From Ruminobacter amylophilus (lineage in GTDB: Bacteria; Pseudomonadota; Gammaproteobacteria; Enterobacterales; Succinivibrionaceae), in the NCBI RefSeq assembly GCF_900115655.1, contig NZ_FOXF01000020.1:1-42482 (forward strand): a DNA stretch of 42,482 nt, given 5' to 3'. Within the stretch, counting starts at the first letter, position 1. Each line of letters opens with the position of its first letter. The position numbers were made by a program, and so were the translations under genes. The notes under the pieces are model-generated. The model did no database searches and was not told where the DNA came from. It saw only the letters and a program-made list of their open reading frames with translations. Positions 16,032 to 24,374 of this stretch are shown here, in pieces.

Positions 16032-17878
16032 GCCATATCCTCCCTGCTGTTAAGACTCCATCTGTCAGCATTCTCATAAAGTTCCCATAATTTACGGTAT
16101 TCAGCGGAATTTCCGAGCAGTGACTGATGAGTTCCCCTTGCGACGATTCTCCCGTCGTCAACCATTATGATTTCATCAGCATCGGTAATGCTGTTAAGCT
16201 TGTGGGCCACCATAATTATGGTTCTGTTCTTTTTCAGTTCATTCAGTGCCCTGTTCAGCCTGAGTTCGTTTTCGGAATCAAGAGCTGAACTCACCTCATC
16301 AAGAAGCAGTACCGGAGAATTCTTAAGAATAGCCCTGGCAATGTTAAGCCTCTGTTTTTCACCTCCTGACAGAACATCTCCGCTGTTGCCTATGTGATAA
16401 TCAAGGCCGTATTTCATGAGAATGTCATCACACTGAGCCAGTCTCGCAGCATTCAGAATTTCCTCATCGGTGGCGTCTGTTTTACCTGCCATAATGTTTT
16501 CCCTGATGGTTCCGTCAAACATAAAGGTCTTCTGAAGAACGATCCCCACCTTTTCCATAAGACACTTTTCAGACATCTCCCTGATATCCGTTCCGCCTAT
16601 TCTTATGCATCCGGAATCAACATCGTGAAATCTCGACAGCAGAGACAGAATACTGCTCTTTCCGGAACCGCTTCTGCCGATGATCGCCAGACTCCGGCCT
16701 TCCTCAACCCTGAAGCTTATGTCTCTGACTCCCCCCGGGGCATGATGTCCTTCGCTGAGTTCTCCCGAATTCCGGGTAATACTTTCCGAACCGTATTTCT
16801 CATCATGATAAGTGAAGCTTACATGATCAAATTCCACGGAGGAACCTGAAGGTTCTTTCGGGTTTTCGGGAACTGGAAGAGGTTCAACCGAAAATATCGC
16901 ATCAATTCTCTCCACGCCTTCATTGATGGTCATTACCACGTTTGATATGTTCATAATATTCATGAGAGACGGCAGGATCGCATTGGACAGCACGGTGAAA
17001 AACAGTGCCGACAGCACAATCCCGGAATTCTCCGGTGATGATGAATTGATCCAGATAACCACGGGATAGATGAAGAAGATGAAGAAATTGACAAGGATGG
17101 TAAAGATAATGAAATCCCGGCTTCCCCTGTCTGCAAATCTCAGAGCGAAATCACGATAGGTAATGACGCTTTTTTTCAGTGATGAAAAAGAACCGGCGCT
17201 CAGACTGAACATTTTAAAAACCTGAATTCCCCTGGCAAATTCCATGGAGGAGGCATTGATATCCTCCAGGGCCTTGAAATATCCCCTTATTTCCTTTTTC
17301 ACTCCCTCATCACCGTAGATGCGGAACTGAATGAACAGTGAAAGGGCATAAACAAGAATACAGATGAGCCCCAGCTGCCAGTCGGCATAAAGATACATGG
17401 TAAACACCGCGGCGGCACCGGTGAGAGTCATGACCATATCTGGTATTTTGTGGGATATGAAGAGCTCAATCAGATCCGCATTGTCATGAATGGTCTTGTG
17501 AATCTCTCCGGTACTGACCCTCGTAAAATACCCGAGAGGCAGAGCAGCCAGATGCTCTGCCAGTCTGATTCGCAGATTGAAAATTATTCTGAAGGCCGCA
17601 AAGTGACTCAGTATGAAACTTCCGCCGTTGAACAGCATGGAAAGCAGAACGCTTGCCACGGCGGTGATTCCCCAGAAGAAAACCTCATCGGTATCCTGAG
17701 GTGAAGATGTTCCGCGGGATTCAATATATATGCTTATGATTTTATAGGAAGCTATGTAGGGAACAATCTGAATGACAGTTGACACTGCGGCAAGCACCGC
17801 GGAGACGATGAGGAACCATTTTTTCTCACCGCTTATTTCCAGCAGTCTCGGAATACCTTTTTTCTTATCCGTATTCAA
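16028..17878 (-). CDS. ABC transporter, fused TMD-NBD half transporter (YbtP-like), 616 aa, TTG start
   Basis: This is the partner of the following ABC gene. A six-helix membrane domain covers about residues 20-320. The nucleotide-binding domain has Walker A GRSGSGKSS (401-409), signature LSGGEKQR (503-510), Walker B VLLLDE (523-528) and the H-loop histidine in MVAHKL. A polar insert of about 20 residues (near 358-382) lies between the first NBD strand and Walker A. The chosen start is TTG, because AGGAGG lies 9 bases before it and no ATG occurs nearby in frame. The gene begins just behind the receptor's terminator, so its transcript is either read-through from the receptor promoter or starts in the 85-base gap. 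Confidence 0.9.
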   Translation of the reverse strand: MNTDKKKGIPRLLEISGEKKWFLIVSAVLAAVSTVIQIVPYIASYKIISIYIESRGTSSPQDTDEVFFWGITAVASVLLSMLFNGGSFILSHFAAFRIIFNLRIRLAEHLAALPLGYFTRVSTGEIHKTIHDNADLIELFISHKIPDMVMTLTGAAAVFTMYLYADWQLGLICILVYALSLFIQFRIYGDEGVKKEIRGYFKALEDINASSMEFARGIQVFKMFSLSAGSFSSLKKSVITYRDFALRFADRGSRDFIIFTILVNFFIFFIYPVVIWINSSSPENSGIVLSALFFTVLSNAILPSLMNIMNISNVVMTINEGVERIDAIFSVEPLPVPENPKEPSGSSVEFDHVSFTYHDEKYGSESITRNSGELSEGHHAPGGVRDISFRVEEGRSLAIIGRSGSGKSSILSLLSRFHDVDSGCIRIGGTDIREMSEKCLMEKVGIVLQKTFMFDGTIRENIMAGKTDATDEEILNAARLAQCDDILMKYGLDYHIGNSGDVLSGGEKQRLNIARAILKNSPVLLLDEVSSALDSENELRLNRALNELKKNRTIIMVAHKLNSITDADEIIMVDDGRIVARGTHQSLLGNSAEYRKLWELYENADRWSLNSREDMA

Positions 17879-17910
17879 TTTGACACCCTCCTGAAAATGA
17901 ATGCAGAGGA

Positions 17911-17950
17911 AATAAAAAAAAGCCCGTTACAGACAGATTATGTAACGGGC
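17911..17950 (-). terminator. Rho-independent terminator of the receptor gene
   Basis: On the minus strand, GCCCGTTACA and TGTAACGGGC form a perfect 10-bp stem with a 9-base loop, followed by TTTTTTT. It is 13 bases behind the receptor stop. Since the ABC genes start right after it on the same strand, it may let only part of the transcripts continue. Confidence 0.9.
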
Positions 17951-17963
17951 AAAAGCTGTAACG

Positions 17964-20234
17964 CTAGAAACTGTACTTAAGTTTAACGCCAACGTTACGA
18001 GGAGCAGCCATTGAATAGAAGCGGACTCCGTAAGTACTGCCGTTATCTATTGAATTGGCATACTTCTTGTCACCCGCATTTTCTATATAAGCCTTGATTT
18101 CAAGATTCTTTAAAATCTCGGCACTGGCGTACATGTCAAAGATAGTGTATCCGCCCTGGGATTCCTGGTCCAGTCCGCTGTTTTCGAATACGGAGGTGTA
18201 ACCTTCACCGAAATAGGTCTTGGACTGGTAGCGAACGCTGCCGCCGAAATGAGCCGAGAAATCCGCAAACTTCAGGGCTGTCACGTCAATAAGCCCGGTA
18301 GCCACGAATTTCGGAGCGTTGGCCGGATGTTTGGTATAGTCACCGGTGTCGTTTCTGGCATCGGCATAGGTCATGGAAATTCCCGCAGCCACGCGTTCGG
18401 CATGGTATCCCAGAGTAAGTTCACCGCCGGCAGAATGCATTCTGCCGATGTTTCTCAGAGGAGTCATATACGAGTTTTCCACAATGGTATAGGCCTGACG
18501 ATCATGAACATCCATATAGAACAGAGCGGCATTGGCATCAAAACCGTTGTCATATGCCATATGATAGCCTAACTCATAGTTATATGTTTTTTCAGGTCTG
18601 TAGCCTTCCGCATCCAGCTCTGAAGTCGGAAATCTGCTGAACCCGCCAGATTTTGAACCGCTTGATGAAAGAACATAGACTCTCTGTCCCGGAACAAAGG
18701 TATATCCGAAGGCAGCCTTGTAGTCAAACAAGTCATAACTGTTTTCAACATGATCCATACTGTAGCCGAAATTATAGGTACCGTTGGCCTTGGCCTGGTC
18801 ATGTTCCATTCGCAGTCCGATGTCAATATCAAAGATTGACTCACTGCCGACACCGAAGTTATAAGCCACATCACTGAAAACAGAGAAACTCAGGTCATCA
18901 GTTCTCAGGTCAACCTGACCGATTGGGAACATTGTTCCGCCTATTAGCTCCTGATAAACAGGATTGTCTGAAATATCAATCTGAGCCAGAACGTAATTGT
19001 CAACCTTTGACTTTGTGGCGTTAACACCGATTACAGCCTTCCCGGAATCATAGATGTCTCCGGAATTACCGAGTTCGGCAACATAACGTACTTCCTGTGT
19101 GAACTGTCTGGTTCTGATATTGTTGTTTCCGCATCTGCCCTGCCCCATCATATAAAGTTCGCATGAATCAGAATCATTGACACTGGTGATACTGTTGATT
19201 GAATCGCCGTTATCACGGTAATAATCAAGCTTTACATAGGCGGTATATGAGGTTCTGTCCTCTACGGGATCAATTTCGTCCTGTATGTGTCCTGAATTAA
19301 TCAGAGCCTGGTAAGCCTCTTCATAGCCGCCGAAATACTCTGCCACGTCGGGATTCGACGCCATGACTCCGGCAAGATACGAACCGGTAAAGTCAGGATT
19401 GCGATTAATACCGTTGCCGCTGAGTTTTCCGTTTCTGTATTCCTCTTCGGTCAGAGCCACATTACTCTGATGTCCCCTGTCCTTGGTATACGCTCCTCCG
19501 AGAGTAACCACCATCGGAATATTTTCACCGCCGTCAAAATACAGTGCTCCGTTAATTCCGTAGGATTCTCCGGTGTTGTAGTTTGAACCGTCAGTATCCT
19601 TAATCCATCCGTAGTCTTTCTGATTGATTAACCCGATCTTTCCGTAAACGGTTTTGCCGTAAAGAGCTCCGCCGGCATCAACCTTGTTTTTCCAGTAGAG
19701 TTTTGAATAGTCTGATTCAAGATCCGCATAATTGCCGTCAATCATCGGATTTCTGGTGGTTACGTTGATAATACCGATCTGAGCGCCGCTTCCGTATACA
19801 GACCCCTGGGGACCTTTGAGAATTTCCACGCTGCTGACATCGTTAAACTGCTGGTTCATCTGAGAAAACGGCTGAGCCACGCCGTCAACATACACGGTTA
19901 CGCCGGAATTATATATGTTTCCGGAATTGATGCCTCTGATGGTGTATTTTGTCAGCTGTCTGCTTCCGAAACCTGAAGCCGGAGTAATGGCTGACGCCAC
20001 TCTGGTCAAATCCTTTACCCCTCTGACCTCGTTCCTTTCGAGAACCTCTTCGCCGGCGACTTCGGCCTGACCGCTCAGTGATACAAGATCCTGACTGTAC
20101 TTGTTTGCCGTAACGCTGATGGTATCAAGTTTGAAATCATACTCTTCATCAGCCGATGCCTGGCCGCACGCCAGCATTACCGATGATGCCACGGCTGTCA
20201 TCACCAGTCTACTTTTTCTGTTGTCCGCATTCAT
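17964..20234 (-). CDS. TonB-dependent outer-membrane receptor (siderophore-receptor type), 756 aa
   Basis: This receptor would take up the metal-metallophore complex across the outer membrane using TonB energy. A signal peptide (to about residue 28, ending GQASA) is followed by a TonB-box-like DTISVTA and by the plug domain. The plug shows the usual segments YTIRGI, VTVYVDGV, VEILKGPQGSVYGSGAQIG and INVTTRNP. The rest has the alternating pattern of a 22-strand barrel. It ends in a terminal phenylalanine (VGVKLKYSF) as outer-membrane barrels do. Two cysteines in an extracellular-type loop (CELYMMGQGRC) could form a disulfide. The ATG has GGAGA 9 bases upstream. Its size and place beside YbtPQ-like ABC genes recall FyuA, but the ligand is not readable from sequence. 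Confidence 0.94.
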   Translation of the reverse strand: MNADNRKSRLVMTAVASSVMLACGQASADEEYDFKLDTISVTANKYSQDLVSLSGQAEVAGEEVLERNEVRGVKDLTRVASAITPASGFGSRQLTKYTIRGINSGNIYNSGVTVYVDGVAQPFSQMNQQFNDVSSVEILKGPQGSVYGSGAQIGIINVTTRNPMIDGNYADLESDYSKLYWKNKVDAGGALYGKTVYGKIGLINQKDYGWIKDTDGSNYNTGESYGINGALYFDGGENIPMVVTLGGAYTKDRGHQSNVALTEEEYRNGKLSGNGINRNPDFTGSYLAGVMASNPDVAEYFGGYEEAYQALINSGHIQDEIDPVEDRTSYTAYVKLDYYRDNGDSINSITSVNDSDSCELYMMGQGRCGNNNIRTRQFTQEVRYVAELGNSGDIYDSGKAVIGVNATKSKVDNYVLAQIDISDNPVYQELIGGTMFPIGQVDLRTDDLSFSVFSDVAYNFGVGSESIFDIDIGLRMEHDQAKANGTYNFGYSMDHVENSYDLFDYKAAFGYTFVPGQRVYVLSSSGSKSGGFSRFPTSELDAEGYRPEKTYNYELGYHMAYDNGFDANAALFYMDVHDRQAYTIVENSYMTPLRNIGRMHSAGGELTLGYHAERVAAGISMTYADARNDTGDYTKHPANAPKFVATGLIDVTALKFADFSAHFGGSVRYQSKTYFGEGYTSVFENSGLDQESQGGYTIFDMYASAEILKNLEIKAYIENAGDKKYANSIDNGSTYGVRFYSMAAPRNVGVKLKYSF

Positions 20235-20388
20235 AAATATCTTTCTCCGGTTTCCCTGTTCTTTTTTAAGACAGAGGATAAAAATCGTTATATGGTGGTT
20301 TTCTGCAATTTGGAATTATGATTATTGGTTGCATCCTGTCAGGTTCATCAGTCCGCAGGTTTTTGATACCAGTCAAAAAAGCCCCGCT

Positions 20389-20417
20389 AAGATACCACAT
20401 GTGTTAGCCGTTGTTAA
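20389..20417 (-). promoter_or_regulatory. Candidate promoter of the receptor gene
   Basis: On the minus strand, TTAACA (20412-20417) and TATCTT (20389-20394) are separated by 17 bases, matching 5 of 6 and 4 of 6 of the sigma-70 hexamers. The -35 box lies inside the TGTTA-N8-TAACA palindrome, so a protein bound there would block the polymerase. The predicted start lies about 150 bases before the gene. Confidence 0.5.
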
Positions 20418-20439
20418 CACGAATTAGCATTAACTAACA
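20402..20439. promoter_or_regulatory. Two adjacent TGTTA-N8-TAACA-type operator sites
   Basis: The first site (20402-20419) is TGTTA-GCCGTTGT-TAACA. The second (20422-20439) is its degenerate neighbour: read on the minus strand it is TGTTA-GTTAATGC-TAATT. Both share spacing and half-sites with the perfect palindrome at 14150-14167 before exbB. They sit between the divergent receptor and acyltransferase genes and could control both. Confidence 0.65.
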
Positions 20440-20729
20440 AATTTTATCACTACGGGAATTCTCATTCAGATTGCATAAAACGCCGGAAACGCTGATTCTG
20501 CAGTACTTTTCACCTCTTCATAACTAATCAGAATAAAAATATAGTGAAAATAATTATCAGGCAGAATATTTAAACAACCTGCATAATAATGAACGGATAA
20601 GACTGAGGAACAACAGCTTTACATCACGGTTCATCACAACAATCAGGAGTCGCATTCGCGTGCGGCTCCTCAGGGCTTTTCCGCACCGAATACATATCAG
20701 TCGACAGTTTGACGTAAAAAGGAACAGCC
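20440..20729. other. Divergent intergenic region (right part) with leader hairpin
   Basis: The full gap between the receptor and the acyltransferase gene is 495 bases. The left part holds the candidate receptor promoter and operators. The right part holds a hairpin at 20645-20670: AGGAGTCGCA and TGCGGCTCCT, 10 pairs including one G-T, loop ttcgcg, then CAGGGCTTTT. It lies about 60 bases before the acyltransferase start on the plus strand, so it could be an attenuator or terminator-like leader. AAAAAGGA provides the ribosome-binding site of the gene. Confidence 0.5.
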
Positions 20730-22133
20730 ATGAAAAAACCTGAAACCATCTACCTTGAGCAGTGCCTTGCTCACTGCAACATTGCAAATTCAATCGCCTA
20801 TCACTTCACCGGCACCCTGAATCTGCCGTATTTTCAGAAAAGCGTGCAGGATGTGCTCAGTCGTGTTGACAAATTCCAGTATGAACTTACCGGAACCGAT
20901 GAGGGAAACATCACCTGGAAGGAAATGAAAAGGCCTGTTCCGCCTGTTAAACTTCTGCATACGCGGAATTTTGATGAAAGTTTCGGGGAATTCACCGCAT
21001 CCATCTTTGACCTCTGCAGTGAATACCGTTACTTTCCTCTGTTTTTCACGGTATTTTCCGAATCGGCAGACAACGGCTCCGGGGCGACTGATGAAAAACC
21101 GGTGACCGTTACCGGAAAATTTTATCTGGTACAGACACTGAACCATGCCTACTGCGACGGCAGAAGCTGTGAATTTCTGCTTAACATGATTACCGAATAC
21201 TACAATGCCCTGACGGAAAACAACGTTCAGGCACAAACAGGGATACTTAAGACAGTTTCCGATGCCTCCACGGTCTCCAGCGACAGAGTATATTCATTCG
21301 GCAGAAGTGATTCTCTGATTAAAATCAGTCCGTGGCAGCAGCTGAAAAATCTCTTTAGACTGATAACCATGAAGCTCAGCGACAGTGGCGGATTTTCGGT
21401 TAAATATCCCGTTATTGAATCAGAGTGGGAAAACTTCCGCCGGCAGAAGCATTATCCACAAATGCATTATTTCGACCTGAACCCGCTCGTAAGGCACTAC
21501 CAGCAGAAAAATTCCTCCGTGAACATCAACAGCCTTATAACAGCCCTGCTTGTTAAAGCCTTTTATCACGTAAACGGCAGCATGAACGGTCACCCGGAAA
21601 AGAAAATGATCTCCTTCCGCATGATGTCCGACATTCTGTCTGCAAGACACAGACAGAAGCTGATCGGAAACTACTGTGCCTATGCCCCGCTGATTACCGA
21701 CGGAAGCAAATCACTCATGGACGTGGCTGAGGACATCGTGAAACAGGTGGAAATATTCAGAAAAAACAAGCTTGACGTAACCATGTACAAGTTTCTTGAA
21801 TTCGCACTCAGAAACCGCATGGCAGGAAAAAAGGACGATCCGACATCATTTACCGTCTCTCTCGTACTGCACCGAAAATTCATGAAGCATCCGAAATTTC
21901 TCAAGGGAACCACGTTTATCCGCACTACCGGAGCTCTTAACTACTCACCTCTTGATGTTCTGGGTGCCAAACTTAACAACAAGGTCGGCCCGACTCTGAG
22001 CATCTCTGATGACAATGTACTGTTTGTGACCTATTACCCGCTCATAGGAGGGGATCAGACGCTGAATAAAGTGACCGAGGCATTAAAAACCGTTCTGAAA
22101 AACGAAATATCCTTGATAAATTCACCATACTAG
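20730..22133 (+). CDS. Stand-alone condensation-domain-like acyltransferase, 467 aa
   Basis: The protein belongs by motif to the chloramphenicol-acetyltransferase-like fold shared by NRPS condensation domains, PapA-type acyltransferases and alcohol acetyltransferases. The active-site phrase is NHAYCDGRS, with H139 and D143-G144 matching HxxxDG. I see no clear DFGWG motif in the second half and no adenylation or carrier domain. It is followed 66 bases later by the phosphopantetheinyl transferase on the same strand, so it is part of the metallophore locus. Possible roles are acylating an alcohol or amine produced by the reductive NRPS, or catalysing an extra condensation in trans. Which of these applies cannot be read from the sequence. 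Confidence 0.82.
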   Translation: MKKPETIYLEQCLAHCNIANSIAYHFTGTLNLPYFQKSVQDVLSRVDKFQYELTGTDEGNITWKEMKRPVPPVKLLHTRNFDESFGEFTASIFDLCSEYRYFPLFFTVFSESADNGSGATDEKPVTVTGKFYLVQTLNHAYCDGRSCEFLLNMITEYYNALTENNVQAQTGILKTVSDASTVSSDRVYSFGRSDSLIKISPWQQLKNLFRLITMKLSDSGGFSVKYPVIESEWENFRRQKHYPQMHYFDLNPLVRHYQQKNSSVNINSLITALLVKAFYHVNGSMNGHPEKKMISFRMMSDILSARHRQKLIGNYCAYAPLITDGSKSLMDVAEDIVKQVEIFRKNKLDVTMYKFLEFALRNRMAGKKDDPTSFTVSLVLHRKFMKHPKFLKGTTFIRTTGALNYSPLDVLGAKLNNKVGPTLSISDDNVLFVTYYPLIGGDQTLNKVTEALKTVLKNEISLINSPY

Positions 22134-22199
22134 AAAATATAATGATAACCGGACAAAATTAAACGAAACAATCCGTAATATACCTTAACGGAGGCAATC

Positions 22200-22919
22200 A
22201 TGGATAAATTCATCAGGTCTCGGAATCAGCTCGTCATAAATTCACATTCCGTGGAAATCATCGAATTTGATGAAAACGGGCTTTACGATAAACTGCCTGA
22301 GGAATACGGAATAGAGATGCCGTTCAGTCTTGACAGAGCCGTGGCCAAGCGAAAGGCCGAATTCATTGCCGGAAGAATCGCCTGCCGCAGACTGCTTGAT
22401 TCCTACGGAAACAGCGGACAGGTCAGCATCAATGCCGACAGAAGCCCGGCATGGCCTGACGGTTTCACCGGTTCTATCAGCCATGACGGCAGAATAGCCT
22501 GTGCCGTGGTGCTCCCAAGAGCGGGAGAAAACTCCGGCATAGGAATAGATCTGTGTGTCAGCATGACGGATCAGAATGCTCTGGAAGTTGCCGACAACAT
22601 CTGCATTTTCAATGAAATAAGTCAGTTCGACAGTATCCAGCTGCCTACCATGGATGCCCTGAGAGTCATTTTTTCCGCCAAGGAAAGTCTCTATAAATCC
22701 ATCTATCCGATAATCAGACGTTTTGTGGATTTCAAGGAAGTCCTGATAAGCTCGGTAACCGGAACCCCGGATGAGGGAATAATAACATTCACTGCGGCAA
22801 ACAGAAATGATCTCCCGCTGTCCGTGGTTGAGGAATTCCATGTCCATTACCGCAGATTCGGTCACAACGGGATCACAGGTTTCATCACCCTCGCCTGCAA
22901 CAGAATCAGCTGTGACTGA
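22200..22919 (+). CDS. 4'-phosphopantetheinyl transferase (EntD/Sfp type), 239 aa
   Basis: This enzyme transfers the phosphopantetheine arm from coenzyme A to the carrier-domain serines of the NRPS proteins. The family motifs appear in order: RSPAWP (81-86), GSISHDG (91-97), GIGIDL with the Mg-binding D117 (113-118), and FSAKESLYK (158-166). The size is that of EntD-type enzymes. A strong ribosome-binding site, ACGGAGG, precedes the ATG. It closes the locus on the right side. A dedicated transferase supports the view that the locus is functional and self-contained. Confidence 0.95.
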   Translation: MDKFIRSRNQLVINSHSVEIIEFDENGLYDKLPEEYGIEMPFSLDRAVAKRKAEFIAGRIACRRLLDSYGNSGQVSINADRSPAWPDGFTGSISHDGRIACAVVLPRAGENSGIGIDLCVSMTDQNALEVADNICIFNEISQFDSIQLPTMDALRVIFSAKESLYKSIYPIIRRFVDFKEVLISSVTGTPDEGIITFTAANRNDLPLSVVEEFHVHYRRFGHNGITGFITLACNRISCD

Positions 22920-23087
22920 GCGGATTGACAAACATTACTCGAGCTACGGATATTTCTGAATCATGTTTAACGCATGTCTGACATTCCTCTCGAAATGCCG
23001 GCAGTCTCATTCCGTCAGCAGTGACGTTCCTGAATATTTGCGGTATTAAATTTTCCGCCCGATGAAAACATCTTGAACCGGAACACA

Positions 23088-23136
23088 TAATGTACAGTCT
23101 TATATTTATACAATATAAATACCAAATTGTACATTA
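23088..23136. promoter_or_regulatory. Nested 49-bp dyad upstream of winged-helix protein gene
   Basis: The outer arms TAATGTACA (23088-23096) and TGTACATTA (23128-23136) and the inner arms TATTTATA (23103-23110) and TATAAATA (23114-23121) share one centre at 23112. TGTACA is also a palindrome by itself, repeated 37 bases apart. The structure ends 22 bases before the start codon, a typical place for an autoregulatory operator. Confidence 0.65.
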
Positions 23137-23158
23137 TACCTTTAAAAAAGGAATCATC

Positions 23159-24016
23159 ATGGATAAGGATGTCTATAAATGTGATTTAAGCAGTGACTAT
23201 CTTCTTGCTCTCAATAATATTTTAAAACGCACCCGCAGGAAAACAGCATCAAAGGAAGAACTTGCCAGAGAACTTAACATGCCTCTGTCAGAGATAGAAA
23301 TTCCATGTTCGTACCTGGTAGAATACGGCTATGCCTTTCCTGACGACAGCGACCGTTTTGAAATTTACGATTTCGGAACCAAAACCGTTGAAGAATACCA
23401 GAAAATTCATGCAGGAATCGCCAGATATCTCAAAGATACGCTTAAAATAGATGCTCTTGAAGCGTGCAGAAACGCCGCCGCATTCAGAAACCTAATGCAG
23501 GATGAAACAGTAGAGGATATTCTGCAGTACGTCGAAGAACGCCATCTGCCAAAACTCGATGAAGAAGACATCACCATCATCTATCCTGCTCTCCATGCCT
23601 ACATAAGTGAAACGCGATACGACCTGCTGGATCCGATTTACCTTCTTATCGAAGGTTCGGAACATCCTCAGTCGGAAACGTTCACTGTTCAGGATTTCAT
23701 GAACATGTGCAATATGTCACCTGATCGTCGTCAGACTGTTGAAAAACATCTGAAAAAAGCGCAGGAACAGGGACTTATTGAAATAAACAAAAACGGTTCG
23801 ATGTCGCTTACGTCAGAAGGCTGCGCCAAATGTATGGAGTATGTAAAAAAACAGCTTTGTCTGGTGAAGTTTTTTGAATACACGCTGAACTATGATGACG
23901 ATGACGAAAGTGCCGGACAGTCCGCATGGGCATGTAAATACCGTATTACAGACGCGGCATTTACGGCAGTTGAAGAATATCTGAAAAAAAACGGCATCGA
24001 CATCGGTGAATACTGA
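23159..24016 (+). CDS. Unknown cytoplasmic protein with two winged-helix-like segments, 285 aa
   Basis: I do not recognise a named family. The first 60 residues (TASKEELARELNMPLSEIE, then IPCSYLVEYGYAF) read as a helix-turn-helix followed by a wing. A second similar block stands at about 185-235 (FTVQDFMNMCNMSPDRRQT, then VEKHLKKAQEQGLIEI and a wing-like MSLTSEG). The middle and the C-terminus are acidic and mostly helical. No membrane segment or signal peptide is present. The start at 23159 has AAAAAAGGA upstream and gives a clean N-terminus; an ATG at 23090 lies inside the dyad operator and is less likely. A DNA-binding regulator that controls itself through the nested dyad is the obvious but unproven idea. 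It stands alone between the metallophore locus and malE. Confidence 0.75.
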   Translation: MDKDVYKCDLSSDYLLALNNILKRTRRKTASKEELARELNMPLSEIEIPCSYLVEYGYAFPDDSDRFEIYDFGTKTVEEYQKIHAGIARYLKDTLKIDALEACRNAAAFRNLMQDETVEDILQYVEERHLPKLDEEDITIIYPALHAYISETRYDLLDPIYLLIEGSEHPQSETFTVQDFMNMCNMSPDRRQTVEKHLKKAQEQGLIEINKNGSMSLTSEGCAKCMEYVKKQLCLVKFFEYTLNYDDDDESAGQSAWACKYRITDAAFTAVEEYLKKNGIDIGEY

Positions 24017-24374
24017 TTTTTAAGAAGTTTTTCAGACATATGAAAAATCATCAGACGACACATAAAAACTCTATAAAATTCCTGCAGTAATCTTTTTACT
24101 GCTTCCGATTCATGAATTTGTACCTGAAAACATTATAAATGATGCTGAAATAACTTGTAATTTACATTACGCACAGACACTTTTATCAAAATTATGAACA
24201 TCCGTTGCATAACGGATGTTCAGTACTTGACCGGTTCATTATTAAGCGATTAAAGTTTAAATTATAGACAAATCAGAGATTTCCATGATTTAAACCTTAA
24301 TTATGATGATTGTTCTGGTTTCGTATTACCGTAATCTGAATTTCTTCCAAATCGCTGTCTGGGGGACGTAACCA
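24017..24374. other. Intergenic region with perfect hairpin at 24196-24221
   Basis: The 358-base gap before malE is AT-rich. It contains GAACATCCGTT - gcat - AACGGATGTTC, a perfect 11-bp stem with a 4-base loop and no following T-run on either strand. It may end the upstream gene's transcript or belong to malE regulation. I see no convincing MalT box. Confidence 0.5.

Noticed and set aside
22242-22931. 229-codon open frame on the minus strand across the PPTase gene
   Set aside because: It lies antisense to a gene with clear PPTase motifs and has no recognisable domain; long antisense frames are common here because of codon bias.
24014-24050. TGATTTTT/AAAAATCA inverted repeat as terminator of the winged-helix gene
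   Set aside because: The stem has only A-T pairs apart from one G-C pair, so it is too weak to call a terminator.
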